Shown here piece by piece: positions 1 through 7,988 of a DNA stretch of 64,000 nt. Source of the stretch: Paracoccus binzhouensis (lineage in GTDB: Bacteria > Pseudomonadota > Alphaproteobacteria > Rhodobacterales > Rhodobacteraceae). Both the position numbers and the translations under genes were made by a program. Numbering within the stretch: position 1 is the stretch's first letter; each line of letters starts with the position of its first letter. The stretch covers positions 148,361-212,360 of the forward strand of contig NZ_JAEHFP010000001.1 of assembly GCF_016446475.1 (NCBI RefSeq). Direction: 5' to 3'. The notes under the pieces were generated by a model. That model ran no database searches, had not been told where the DNA came from, and saw only the letters and a program-made list of their open reading frames with translations.

Positions 1-131
1 TTGGAAAAGATCACCGTCGGGACCGGCGCCACCTCCAGCCCCGCCGCCAGAATCGGGAACACCGCCGCCGAATTGCCGACATGGCCCATGACCACCTGGC
101 TCTGGATCGAGATCACCAGCGGGCGGGTCAT
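1..131 (-). CDS. pdxY: Pyridoxal kinase, N-terminal fragment (runs off left edge)
   Basis: Read on the minus strand, the first 43 codons begin MTRPLVISIQSQVVMGHVGN and continue with SAAVFP. This is the N-terminal signature of PdxY/PdxK pyridoxal kinases (usual form SIQSHVVYGHVGNSAA), which phosphorylate pyridoxal to pyridoxal 5'-phosphate in vitamin B6 salvage. The rest of the gene lies beyond the window. Its ATG overlaps the TGA of the MOSC gene by four bases (ATGA), so the two are probably co-transcribed and translationally coupled. The family assignment rests on the substrate-pocket motif alone, but that motif is distinctive. Confidence 0.8.
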   Translation of the reverse strand, partial: MTRPLVISIQSQVVMGHVGNSAAVFPILAAGLEVAPVPTVIFS

Positions 132-880
132 GCACCGCCCTCCAGCCGCCTGGACCAGTCCTCGACCCGGCCGCTCTCCAGCCGGCGCACGGCATAGCGC
201 CGCCAGCCCTCGGCCAGCACGTCCAGCGCGGCGATGCCCTGCAGCTCGCCCAGGTTCAGCCGGTCCACGTAGAGCGCATGCCAGAGCCGGCGCAATGTCC
301 AGTCGGGCGCCACGCGGTCGATCCGCTCCAGCCGGTCGCCGGGGGCGACGATGCCGGGCTGCAGGACGCGGTAATACCAGCCGGTGCGGCCGCTTTGCTG
401 CACGCGCCGTGCCATGTCCCCGACGCCGAAGCGGCGGTTCAGCTTCCAGCAGGGCTGCCGGCCCTGCGAGACCTGCACCAGGGCCGAGCCGAGCCGGAAG
501 ATGTCGCCAACCGCCACATCCGCCTCGGTCAGCCCATCGGTCGAGATGTTCTCGCCAAAGGCGCCGGGCGTCTCCAGAAGCGCCTCGATTTCTTCGTTCC
601 TCAAATACTCCACGGGGGGCCGGGGGTGTGAAACCCCCGGTGCTTCGGCCGGGCGCGGCCGCCCAAGTTCCGCGCGCCAGGCCGGGTAATGATCGAAGGG
701 ATAATGATGCACGGCCTTTTCCGGCCCGCCATGCACGCGGCGGTCGGCCTGTTCGTCGCCCTCGAACCCCTCGGGCCCAAGCGCCAGCGGCCGGTCCGCC
801 GGGCGCTTGTCGATGCCGCTTTTCTGGTCGCTGCCCGGCAGCGGTGCCGCCTTGCCCGTCAGCAGGATGATCTGGGCCAT
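128..880 (-). CDS. MOSC domain protein, YiiM-like, with in-frame insert
   Basis: A 250-residue protein with the MOSC fold of YiiM-type proteins, which handle molybdenum-cofactor sulfur or reduce N-hydroxylated substrates. Recognisable blocks are GFEGDEQADRRVHGGPEKAV, FGENISTDGLTE, GDIFRLGSALVQVSQ and the conserved cysteine in QPCWKLN. The ATG at 880 is chosen because homology to YiiM starts there; a longer upstream reading frame has no similarity. Between HYPAWRAELG and FGENIS there are 34 residues where, from memory, E. coli YiiM has about 11. The surplus is encoded by a palindromic segment (see the repeat entry). The gene ends inside the start of pdxY. Its position next to the nas cluster may be incidental, though nasC is a molybdoenzyme. 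Confidence 0.85.
   Translation of the reverse strand: MAQIILLTGKAAPLPGSDQKSGIDKRPADRPLALGPEGFEGDEQADRRVHGGPEKAVHHYPFDHYPAWRAELGRPRPAEAPGVSHPRPPVEYLRNEEIEALLETPGAFGENISTDGLTEADVAVGDIFRLGSALVQVSQGRQPCWKLNRRFGVGDMARRVQQSGRTGWYYRVLQPGIVAPGDRLERIDRVAPDWTLRRLWHALYVDRLNLGELQGIAALDVLAEGWRRYAVRRLESGRVEDWSRRLEGGA
590..640. repeat. Palindromic repeat-like insert inside the MOSC gene
   Basis: Reading on the minus strand, an 8-bp perfect inverted repeat (620-627 and 633-640, CCGGGGGT / ACCCCCGG, loop GTGAA) is followed by GAGTATTTGAGGAACGAAGAA-like sequence at 610-590. I recall GAGTATTT-plus-GAAGAA segments next to C/G hairpins as dispersed intergenic elements in Rhodobacteraceae; that recollection is not verified here. 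The segment is translated without a stop, giving HPRPPVEYLRNEE, and accounts for the surplus residues in this MOSC protein relative to YiiM. No second copy of the GAGTATTT part was seen in this window. Confidence 0.5.
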
Positions 881-1108
881 GGTTCCCCCGGCTTGCCTGG
901 ATGCGGACAGATTAGCCGGGGAACCGGCAGGCTCAAGGGGCCAAGGCTCACCTGGCCGCATCGATGCTCTGCCCGTTTCCCGCGCGCCGCGCCGCGCATC
1001 TGCCCGCGCGTTGTGCAGATCGCGGCTGTGCGGCGCGGCAGGCGCGGGATGCGTTGCCGGCACCCGACCCCGCTGGCACCTGCTGGAAGGGGAGAGAGCA
1101 GGAAGCAG

Positions 1109-1699
1109 ATGGACAAGCGCCTTTCGATCGTCGTCATCGAACCCGACCCGGAACGCGCCGCCCCGATCGTGGACGGGCTGCGCGAGATCGGCGACCACGA
1201 CATCCGCATCATCTCCGAGGAAACCGGCCTTGCGCGCCATATCGCCGAGTGCCGGCCCGACATCGTGCTGATCGACCTGGCCAACCCCTCGCGCGACGTG
1301 CTCGAGGAGCTGGCGCTGGCCTCGGGCCCCACCGAGCGGCCGGTGGCGATGTTCGTGGACCGCTCGGACGAGCACCTGACCCGGGCGGCGGTCGAGGCAG
1401 GGATCTCGGCCTATGTCGTGGACGGGCTGCGGCCGGACCGCATCAAGCCGGTGCTGGACGCGGCCGTCGCGCGCTTTCACATGTTCCAGCGCATGCGCGC
1501 CGAACTGGCCGCCACCCGCGCGGCGCTGGAGGAGCGCAAGGTGATCGACCGCGCCAAGGCCGTGCTGATGAAGGCGCGCGGCATCGACGAGGAGGCCGCC
1601 TATGCGCTGCTGCGCAAGACGGCGATGGACCAGGGCAAGCGCGTGGCCGAGATCGCGCAGCAGTTGGTCCTTGCCGCGGGGTTGCTGTCATGCCGCTGA
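1109..1699 (+). CDS. nasT: Nitrate-responsive ANTAR antiterminator NasT
   Basis: A 196-residue response-regulator-like protein. The N-terminal pseudo-receiver (about residues 5-120) contains IVVIEPDPERA and DIVLIDLANPS. The C-terminal ANTAR helix bundle (about 130-190) contains RAKAVLMKARGIDEEAAYALLRK in pieces, the RNA-binding signature of this family. Known NasT proteins bind tandem hexaloop hairpins in the nas leader and prevent termination once NasS releases them on sensing nitrate or nitrite. The ATG at 1109 follows a GGAAG ribosome site; reading upstream gives no homology. It overlaps nasS by ten bases, consistent with stoichiometric production of the partners. The target leader is recognisable before nasA. 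Confidence 0.93.
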   Translation: MDKRLSIVVIEPDPERAAPIVDGLREIGDHDIRIISEETGLARHIAECRPDIVLIDLANPSRDVLEELALASGPTERPVAMFVDRSDEHLTRAAVEAGISAYVVDGLRPDRIKPVLDAAVARFHMFQRMRAELAATRAALEERKVIDRAKAVLMKARGIDEEAAYALLRKTAMDQGKRVAEIAQQLVLAAGLLSCR

Positions 1700-2862
1700 C
1701 GCCCCTGCGCCTGGGCTATGTGCCGCTGATCGACGCAGCACCGCTGATCGTGGCGCGCGAGCTGGGCTTTGCCGCCGAGGAGGGGCTGGAGTTCCGGCTG
1801 CTGCGCCTGGGCGCCTGGGCACAGGCCCGCGACATGCTGGGGGCCGGGCTGATCGAGGCGGCGCATATGCTGGTGCCGATGCCGGTCGCGCAGGCGCTGG
1901 GGCTGGGGCCGGCGCTGCCGGAGCTGGACCTGGTGATGTTCCTGTCGCAGGGCGGGCAGGCGGTCGCGGTCAGCGCTGCCCTTGCCGCCAGCATGCGCGA
2001 GCAGGGCCATGATTTCGATTTCCGCGATGCCCGCAAGGCCGCCCGTGCGCTGCAACGCGCCGCGCCCGGCCGGTTGCGGGTGGGCGTGCCCTTCCATTTC
2101 TCGACCCAACTGGAACTGATCCGCCACTGGCTGGGCGCCTGCGGCTTCGACCCGGTTCTGGAGGTCGTCACCGTGCCGCCGCCGCTGATGGCCGAATCCA
2201 TGGCCGCGGGCGAGGTTGATGCCTTCTGCGTCGGCGAGCCCTGGGCGTCGAGCGCGGTGGATCGCGGCCTTGCCGCGCTGCTCTTGCCCGGCACGGCGAT
2301 CTGGGCCTCGCCGCCGGAAAAGGGGCTGGTGCTGCGCCGCGACCTCACCGAAGCCGAGCCGCAGCTGACCGGCGCGCTGATGCGGGCCATCTGGCGCGCC
2401 GGGCGCTGGCTCGACGAGCCCGAGAACCGCGACACCGCCGCCGAGATCCTGTCGCGGCGCGAATATCTGGACCTGCCGGCCGAACTGGCCGAGCGTGGGC
2501 TGACCGGGCGGCTGCAGGTCACGCCCTCGGGCGAGATCCGCCATGTGCCGGGCTTCATCGCCTTCCATGCCGGGGCGGCGAATTTCCCCTGGAAAAGCCT
2601 TGCCGCCTTCTTTGCGCAGCGCATCGCCCTGCGCCACGGGCTGGACCCGGCGCCGGCGATGCAAAAGGCGATGGCGCATTTCCGCACCGATCTTTACCGC
2701 CAGCACCTGCGCGAGGCGGGGGCGGCCTTGCCCGGCGCCTCGGCGCGGCTGGAAGGCGCGCTGGCCGAGGACCGCGAGGTCGCGGCGGAAAAGGGCCAGA
2801 TGATTCTGCGCGCCGATGCCTTCTTCGACGGCACCGTCTTCGAGCCGCCCTTCGCCGGCTGA
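1690..2862 (+). CDS. nasS: Nitrate/nitrite sensor NasS (NrtA-like)
   Basis: A 390-residue soluble protein of the NrtA/CmpA periplasmic-binding-protein family but without a signal peptide: it opens directly with MPLTPLRLGYVPLIDAAPL. The family motif VDAFCVGEPW is present around residue 180, and the C-terminal half has the usual PGFIAFHAGAANFPW segment. In the NasS-NasT system this protein binds nitrate or nitrite and otherwise holds NasT inactive, acting in the cytoplasm. Length and the lack of a leader distinguish it from transport-associated NrtA. The ten-base overlap with nasT and position upstream of nasA support the regulatory role. Confidence 0.93.
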   Translation: MPLTPLRLGYVPLIDAAPLIVARELGFAAEEGLEFRLLRLGAWAQARDMLGAGLIEAAHMLVPMPVAQALGLGPALPELDLVMFLSQGGQAVAVSAALAASMREQGHDFDFRDARKAARALQRAAPGRLRVGVPFHFSTQLELIRHWLGACGFDPVLEVVTVPPPLMAESMAAGEVDAFCVGEPWASSAVDRGLAALLLPGTAIWASPPEKGLVLRRDLTEAEPQLTGALMRAIWRAGRWLDEPENRDTAAEILSRREYLDLPAELAERGLTGRLQVTPSGEIRHVPGFIAFHAGAANFPWKSLAAFFAQRIALRHGLDPAPAMQKAMAHFRTDLYRQHLREAGAALPGASARLEGALAEDREVAAEKGQMILRADAFFDGTVFEPPFAG

Positions 2863-2986
2863 GCGTTTTGCGGGCAGGCCGGGCGCGGGGCTGCCCGGCT
2901 TTCGGGCGCAGGCGGCCGCGGATGCTGCGATGCCGCATCAAGGCTTGCTCCGGCCCGTGTCCTGACCCAGTCTGATCCCATGGCCC

Positions 2987-3107
2987 GGCGCAACGGCGCG
3001 CCACCGGCCCGCTCGCAATGATGCGGCACGGATTCCCGCAAGGGCGCGGCGATCCTTCCCCGAAAGCGCAAATCCGCTGCGGCCTTCCGCCGCCCGGCCG
3101 CGCTTTC
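2987..3107 (+). promoter_or_regulatory. NasT-type ANTAR leader: two hexaloop hairpins plus downstream stem
   Basis: Within the 282-base gap before nasA there are two closely spaced short hairpins. P1: stem GGCGC 2987-2991 with GCGCC 2998-3002, six-base loop AACGGC. P2: stem TCGC 3013-3016 with GCGG 3023-3026 (one G-U), six-base loop AATGAT. Both loops have A at position 1 and G at position 4, the established ANTAR recognition pattern. P2 excludes an alternative helix TGCGG 3022-3026 / CCGCA 3036-3040. Farther on, GAAAGCGC 3062-3069 pairs perfectly with GCGCTTTC 3100-3107, a candidate terminator arm, although no T-run follows. Folding and regulatory assignment are inference from sequence. Confidence 0.65.
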
Positions 3108-3144
3108 CGACAGCCTTCGCCATCAGCAACGCATCGGAGCCACC

Positions 3145-4353
3145 ATGCCCGCCGTTTCCCCCGTTCCGCCCTCTGAGGCCAGCCGCGCTCTGGGCCTCTC
3201 GACCTTCGCCTTCACCATCTGCTTCGCGGTCTGGACCATCTTCTCGATCATCGGCCTGCAGATCCGCGAACAGCTTTCCCTGACCGAGACCCAGTTCGGC
3301 CTGCTGATCGGCCTGCCGATCCTGACCGGCTCGCTGGTGCGCATCGCCTTGGGCGTGCTGACCGACCGGCTGGGCGGGCGGCGCGTCTATACGCTGACCA
3401 TGCTGGCCGCCGCCGGCGCGACCTTCCTGTTGTCCTGGGCCAGCACCTGGCCGCAGATGCTGCTGGCGGCGCTGGGCGTCGGGCTGGCCGGCGGCTCCTT
3501 TGCCGTGGGTGTCGCCTATGTCTCGCGCTTCTATGCCGAGGGGCGGCAGGGCACGGCGCTGGGCATCTTCGGCACCGGCAATGTGGGTGCCGCCGTGACC
3601 AAGTTTGCCGCGCCCTTCGTCATGCTGGCCCTGGGCTGGCAGGCGACGGCGCAGATCTGGGCCGGCGCGCTGGCGCTGACCGCGGTGCTGTTCTGGGTCT
3701 TCAGCAAGGAGGATCCAGTCACCGCAGCCGGGCAAGGCCGCAAGACGTCGCTGCGCGCCGAGCTCGCGCCGCTGGGCCAGATGCGGGTCTGGCGCTTCTC
3801 GGCCTATTATTTCTTCAGCTTCGGCGGCTTCGTCGCCCTGGCGCTGTGGCTGCCGCATTACCTGACCGAGGTCTACGGCTTCGGCATCGCCACCGCCGGC
3901 ATGATCGGCGCCGCCTATTCCATCCCCGGCTCGATCTTCCGCGCCTGGGGCGGGGTGCTGTCGGACCGGATCGGCGCGCGGGCGGTGATGTATGCGACCT
4001 TCCTCGTCTCGCTGGTCGCGACGGCGATCCTGTCGATCCCCTCGGGCGTGCCGGTGCCGGTCTTCCTGGCGGTGATCTTCGTCCTGGGCTTCGTCATGAG
4101 CCTGGGCAAGGCCGCCGTCTACAAGCACATCCCCAGCTATTACCCCGGCCATGTCGGCGCCGTCGGCGGGCTGGTCGGCATGATCGGCGGCCTGGGCGGC
4201 TTCGTGCTGCCGCTGCTCTTCGGCTGGCTGCGCGACCAGACCGGACTGTGGTCCAGCTGCTTCATGGCGCTGTTCCTGCTGGTCGGGGCCTGCGCGCTCT
4301 GGATGCACGCCTCGATCCGCCAGATGGGCCGCGCCCCCCTGCAAGCCGCCTGA
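3145..4353 (+). CDS. nasA: MFS nitrate/nitrite transporter NasA
   Basis: A 402-residue major facilitator of the nitrate/nitrite porter (NarK/NasA) family, with about twelve hydrophobic segments. Family hallmarks visible are GLLIGLPILTGSLVRI in the first half, the FGTGNVGAA nitrate-signature-like glycine stretch near residue 135, and LGKAAVYKHIPSYYPGHVG, then GAVGGLVGMIGGLGGF, which is the second nitrate signature. It imports nitrate for assimilation. The start follows a CGGAG site. It is the first structural gene after the leader and is followed 15 bases later by nasB, so it heads the nasABGHC transcript. Confidence 0.93.
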   Translation: MPAVSPVPPSEASRALGLSTFAFTICFAVWTIFSIIGLQIREQLSLTETQFGLLIGLPILTGSLVRIALGVLTDRLGGRRVYTLTMLAAAGATFLLSWASTWPQMLLAALGVGLAGGSFAVGVAYVSRFYAEGRQGTALGIFGTGNVGAAVTKFAAPFVMLALGWQATAQIWAGALALTAVLFWVFSKEDPVTAAGQGRKTSLRAELAPLGQMRVWRFSAYYFFSFGGFVALALWLPHYLTEVYGFGIATAGMIGAAYSIPGSIFRAWGGVLSDRIGARAVMYATFLVSLVATAILSIPSGVPVPVFLAVIFVLGFVMSLGKAAVYKHIPSYYPGHVGAVGGLVGMIGGLGGFVLPLLFGWLRDQTGLWSSCFMALFLLVGACALWMHASIRQMGRAPLQAA

Positions 4354-4368
4354 GAAAGGAGTCCCGCG

Positions 4369-6801
4369 ATGAAGAAACTCGTCGTCATCGGCGCCGGCAT
4401 GGCCTCGGGCCGCCTGCTGGAGCAGCTGTTCGAGGCCGCGCCCGGCGCATGGCATGTCACCCTGTTCAACGCCGAGCCGCGCGGCAACTACAACCGGCTG
4501 ATGCTGTCGCCGGTCCTGTCGGGCGAAAAGACCTATGAGCAGATCGTCACCCATGACGCGGACTGGTATGCCGCGCATGGCGTCGATTGCCGCTTCGGCG
4601 AGCCGGTGGTGCGGATCGACCGCGCCAACCGTGCCGTCTATTCCAATTCGGGAGGCGCGCCCTATGACGCGCTGGTCATTGCCACCGGCTCGGCGCCCTT
4701 CATCATCCCGGTGCCGGGCAGCGACCTGCCGGGCGTGGTGACCTATCGCGACCTCGAGGACACCAACGCCATGATCGAGGCCGGGATCGCCGGCAAGGAC
4801 GCGGTGGTGATCGGCGGCGGGCTTCTGGGCCTCGAGGCCGCGGCCGGCATGGCGGCGCGCGGCGCCCGCGTCACCGTCGTCCATCTGATGGGCCACCTGA
4901 TGGAGCGGCAGCTGGACCCCGCCGCCGGCTACCTGCTGCAGCGCGACCTTGAGCGGCGCGGCATCAAGGTGCATTGCAAGGGCGCGACCAAGGCGATCCT
5001 GGGCCATGACCGCGCCGAGGCGGTGCTACTGGAGGACGGGACCGTCCATCCCGCCGACCTGGTCTGCATGGCCGTCGGCATCCGCCCCGAGGTGCGGCTG
5101 GCCAATGACGCGCATCTGGAGGTCGAGCGCGGCATCGTCGTCGACGACGCCCTGCGCACCTCGGACCCGCATATCTTCGCGCTTGGCGAATGCGTCGAGC
5201 ATCGCGGCCAGGTCTTCGGCCTTGTCGCGCCGCTTTACGACCAGGCCAAGGTGCTGGCCCGGACGCTGCTGGGCGAGGAGGCCGAATTCCGCCCGGTCCA
5301 GACCGCCACCAAGCTGAAGGTGACCGGCTGCGACCTGTTCAGCGCCGGCGATTTCGCCGAAGGCGAGGGGCGCGAGGACATCGTGTTCCGCGATCCGGGT
5401 CGCGGCATCTACAAGCGGCTGGTGCTGGAAAACGACCGCATCGTCGGCGTGGTCATGTATGGCGACACCGCCGATGGCAACTGGTTCTACGGGCTGATGA
5501 AGGACGAAACCGACATCAGCGAGATGCGCGACACGCTGATCTTCGGCCCGGCCTTCCAGGGGGGGGCCGCGCTGGACCCTATGGCGGCCGTTGCAGCCTT
5601 GCCGCCTGAAGCGGAGATCTGCGGCTGCAACGGCGTCTGCAAGGGCACCATCACCGAGGCGGTGCTGAATGGCGCAACCACGCTCGACGCGGTGCGCGCC
5701 TGCACCAAGGCCTCGGGATCCTGCGGCACCTGCACCGGGCTGGTCGAGCAGGTGATGAAGCTGACCCTGGGCGACGGTTTCGTCGCGCCCGCGCCCGCCG
5801 GCATGTGCAAATGCACCGACCACAGCCACGAGGACGTGCGGCGGCTCATCAAGTCGATGGGGCTGAAGTCGATCCCGGCGGTCATGCAGGAGCTGGGCTG
5901 GAAGAGCGTCGGCGGCTGCCATTCCTGCCGTCCGGCGCTGAACTATTACCTGCTGGCCGAATACCCGCTGGAATACCAGGACGACCGCCAGTCGCGTTTC
6001 GTGAACGAAAGGAACCACGCCAACATCCAGAAGGACGGCACCTATTCGGTGGTGCCGCGCATGTGGGGCGGCGTCACCACGCCGGCCGAGCTGCGCGCCA
6101 TCGCCGACGCGGCCGAGAAATACGCCGTGCCCATGGTCAAGGTCACAGGCGGCCAGCGCATCGACCTGCTGGGCGTGAAGAAAGAGGATCTGCCGCATAT
6201 GTGGGCCGACCTGAACGCCGCCGGGCTGGTCTCGGGCCATGCCTATTCCAAGGGGCTGCGCACGGTGAAGACCTGCGTCGGCAGCGAGTTCTGCCGCTTC
6301 GGCACCCAGGATTCCACGGGCCTCGGCATCCGGCTGGAAAAGCTGCTCTGGGGGTCGTGGACACCGCACAAGGTCAAGCTGGGCGTCTCGGGCTGCCCCA
6401 GGAACTGCGCCGAGGCGACCTGCAAGGACGTGGGCGTGATCTGCGTCGACAGCGGCTACCAGATCAGCGTCGCCGGCGCCGCCGGGATGGAGGTGAAGGA
6501 GACAGAACCCCTGGCCTCGACCCCGTCCGAGGACGAGGCGGTCGAGATCATCACCGCCTTCGTCCAGCTTTACCGCGAGAACGCGCGCTATCTGGACCGG
6601 CCCTACAAATGGGTGGCCAAGGTCGGGCTCGACTGGGTCAAGGCGCAGATCGGCGACCTGCCCACCCGTCGGGCGCTGGTCGAACGCTTCGAGATCAGCC
6701 AGTCGGTCTATCGCAAGGATCCCTGGGCCGAACATTCCACCACCACCGAAACGCCCCGCTGGGCGCCCCTTGCCGATCTGACCCTGGAGGCCGCGGAATG
6801 A
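4369..6801 (+). CDS. nasB: Assimilatory NAD(P)H nitrite reductase NasB
   Basis: An 810-residue cytoplasmic enzyme that reduces nitrite to ammonium with six electrons. Domains in order: FAD-binding VIGAGMASGRLLEQL near the N-terminus, NAD(P)-binding VVIGGGLLGLEAA near residue 145, a BFD-like [2Fe-2S] region (CGCNGVCKGTI then SGSCGTC, about 420-460), and the sulfite/nitrite reductase core. The siroheme-[4Fe-4S] cysteines are C636 and C642 (CVGSEFC) and C676 and C680 (CPRNC). A GAAAGGAGT ribosome site precedes the ATG. It overlaps nasG by four bases, supporting a NasB-NasG-NasC electron-transfer complex in which nitrite is reduced by the NADH-oxidising subunit. Confidence 0.96.
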   Translation: MKKLVVIGAGMASGRLLEQLFEAAPGAWHVTLFNAEPRGNYNRLMLSPVLSGEKTYEQIVTHDADWYAAHGVDCRFGEPVVRIDRANRAVYSNSGGAPYDALVIATGSAPFIIPVPGSDLPGVVTYRDLEDTNAMIEAGIAGKDAVVIGGGLLGLEAAAGMAARGARVTVVHLMGHLMERQLDPAAGYLLQRDLERRGIKVHCKGATKAILGHDRAEAVLLEDGTVHPADLVCMAVGIRPEVRLANDAHLEVERGIVVDDALRTSDPHIFALGECVEHRGQVFGLVAPLYDQAKVLARTLLGEEAEFRPVQTATKLKVTGCDLFSAGDFAEGEGREDIVFRDPGRGIYKRLVLENDRIVGVVMYGDTADGNWFYGLMKDETDISEMRDTLIFGPAFQGGAALDPMAAVAALPPEAEICGCNGVCKGTITEAVLNGATTLDAVRACTKASGSCGTCTGLVEQVMKLTLGDGFVAPAPAGMCKCTDHSHEDVRRLIKSMGLKSIPAVMQELGWKSVGGCHSCRPALNYYLLAEYPLEYQDDRQSRFVNERNHANIQKDGTYSVVPRMWGGVTTPAELRAIADAAEKYAVPMVKVTGGQRIDLLGVKKEDLPHMWADLNAAGLVSGHAYSKGLRTVKTCVGSEFCRFGTQDSTGLGIRLEKLLWGSWTPHKVKLGVSGCPRNCAEATCKDVGVICVDSGYQISVAGAAGMEVKETEPLASTPSEDEAVEIITAFVQLYRENARYLDRPYKWVAKVGLDWVKAQIGDLPTRRALVERFEISQSVYRKDPWAEHSTTTETPRWAPLADLTLEAAE

Positions 6802-7133
6802 CCATCTTTGTCGATATCGGAGCCCTCGAGGACATCCCCCGCCAGGGCGCGCGGGTGATCCGCACCGCGCAGGGCTGCGTCGCGGTGTTCCGCACCCTGG
6901 ACGACCGGGTCTTTGCCCTGGACGACCGCTGCCCGCACAAGGGCGGCCCGCTGTCCGAGGGCATCGTGCATGGCGATCGCGTCACCTGCCCGCTGCACAA
7001 CTGGGTCTTCGACATGAATTCGGGGTCCGCGCAGGGCGCCGACCAGGGCCAGGTCCGCACCTGGCCCGTGCGCGTCGACCGGGGCCGGATCCTGATCGGC
7101 GCCGAACTCGTCTCCCGCTCGAACGCTGCCTGA
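6798..7133 (+). CDS. nasG: Rieske ferredoxin NasG (NirD-like)
   Basis: A 111-residue Rieske [2Fe-2S] protein of the NirD family. The cluster ligands are in CPHKGG and CPLHNW, the two Cys-x-His / Cys-x-x-His boxes expected. It starts inside the nasB stop codon (ATGA at 6798), and a longer upstream frame has no homology. In related organisms NasG carries electrons from the NADH-oxidising nitrite reductase NasB to the nitrate reductase NasC, so one NADH entry point serves both reductions. Twelve bases separate it from nasH. Confidence 0.94.
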   Translation: MTIFVDIGALEDIPRQGARVIRTAQGCVAVFRTLDDRVFALDDRCPHKGGPLSEGIVHGDRVTCPLHNWVFDMNSGSAQGADQGQVRTWPVRVDRGRILIGAELVSRSNAA

Positions 7134-7145
7134 AGGAGCTGCATC

Positions 7146-7988
7146 ATGTCCTATGTCAATCCTGCCGATTTCGCGAAGAAGATGATCGATGCCGGCGAGG
7201 CCAAGGTCTTCATGTCCACCAAGGACACGCTGATCCGCGCCTATATGGCCGGGGCGATCCTGGCGCTGGCCGCCGCCTTTGCCGTCACCGTCACCGTGAA
7301 CACCGGCGAGCCGCTGCTCGGCGCGCTGCTGTTCCCGGTCGGCTTCTGCATGCTCTACCTGCTGGGCTTCGACCTGCTGACGGGCGTGTTCACGCTGGTG
7401 CCGCTGGCGTTGATCGACCGGCGCCCGGGGGTGACGGTCCAGGGCATGCTGCGCAACTGGGGCCTGGTGTTTGCCGGCAATTTCGCCGGCGCCTTCACCG
7501 TCGCGGTCTTCATGGCGATCATCGTCACCTTCGGCTTTTCCGAGGCCCCGAACGCCGTCGGCGAAAAGATCGGCCATATCGGCGAGGGACGGACGCTTGG
7601 CTATGCCGCGCATGGCGCGGCGGGGATGCTGACGCTGTTCATCCGCGCGGTCATGTGCAACTGGATGGTCTCGACCGGGGTGGTGGCGGCGATGATGTCC
7701 ACCAGCGTCTCGGGCAAGGTCATCGCCATGTGGATGCCGATCCTGGTGTTCTTCTACATGGGGTTCGAGCATTCCATCGTGAACATGTTCCTGTTCCCGG
7801 CGGGCCTTTTGCTGGGCGGCCAGTTCACCATCGCCGATTACCTGCTCTGGAACGAGATCCCGACCGTGCTGGGCAACCTGGTCGGCGGCCTGACCTTTGT
7901 CGGCGCGATGATCTATGCCACGCATCACAAGACCTCGCCCCGGCGCGAGCCCGAGGCCGCCGAGCCCGTCCCGGTCGCCGCCGAATGA
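7146..7988 (+). CDS. nasH: Formate/nitrite-family nitrite channel NasH
   Basis: A 280-residue FNT-family membrane protein (NirC/FocA type). The N-terminus (YVNPADFAKKMIDAGEAKV) and blocks such as LYLLGFDLLTGVFTL, NWGLVFAGNFAGA, RAVMCNWMVSTGV and GFEHSIVNMFLFPAGLLLG are standard for the family, with six predicted membrane helices. The role is nitrite transport into the cell or balancing of nitrite made by NasC. The start follows a GAAGGAG site and the TGA overlaps the nasC ATG by four bases. The C-terminal tail is short and rich in Pro/Glu. Confidence 0.93.
   Translation: MSYVNPADFAKKMIDAGEAKVFMSTKDTLIRAYMAGAILALAAAFAVTVTVNTGEPLLGALLFPVGFCMLYLLGFDLLTGVFTLVPLALIDRRPGVTVQGMLRNWGLVFAGNFAGAFTVAVFMAIIVTFGFSEAPNAVGEKIGHIGEGRTLGYAAHGAAGMLTLFIRAVMCNWMVSTGVVAAMMSTSVSGKVIAMWMPILVFFYMGFEHSIVNMFLFPAGLLLGGQFTIADYLLWNEIPTVLGNLVGGLTFVGAMIYATHHKTSPRREPEAAEPVPVAAE

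Noticed and set aside
2938..5007. Very long minus-strand open frame opposite nasA/nasB
   Set aside because: It mirrors the strong codon bias of the plus-strand genes; the translation is low-complexity His/Arg/Gln-rich with no family motifs.
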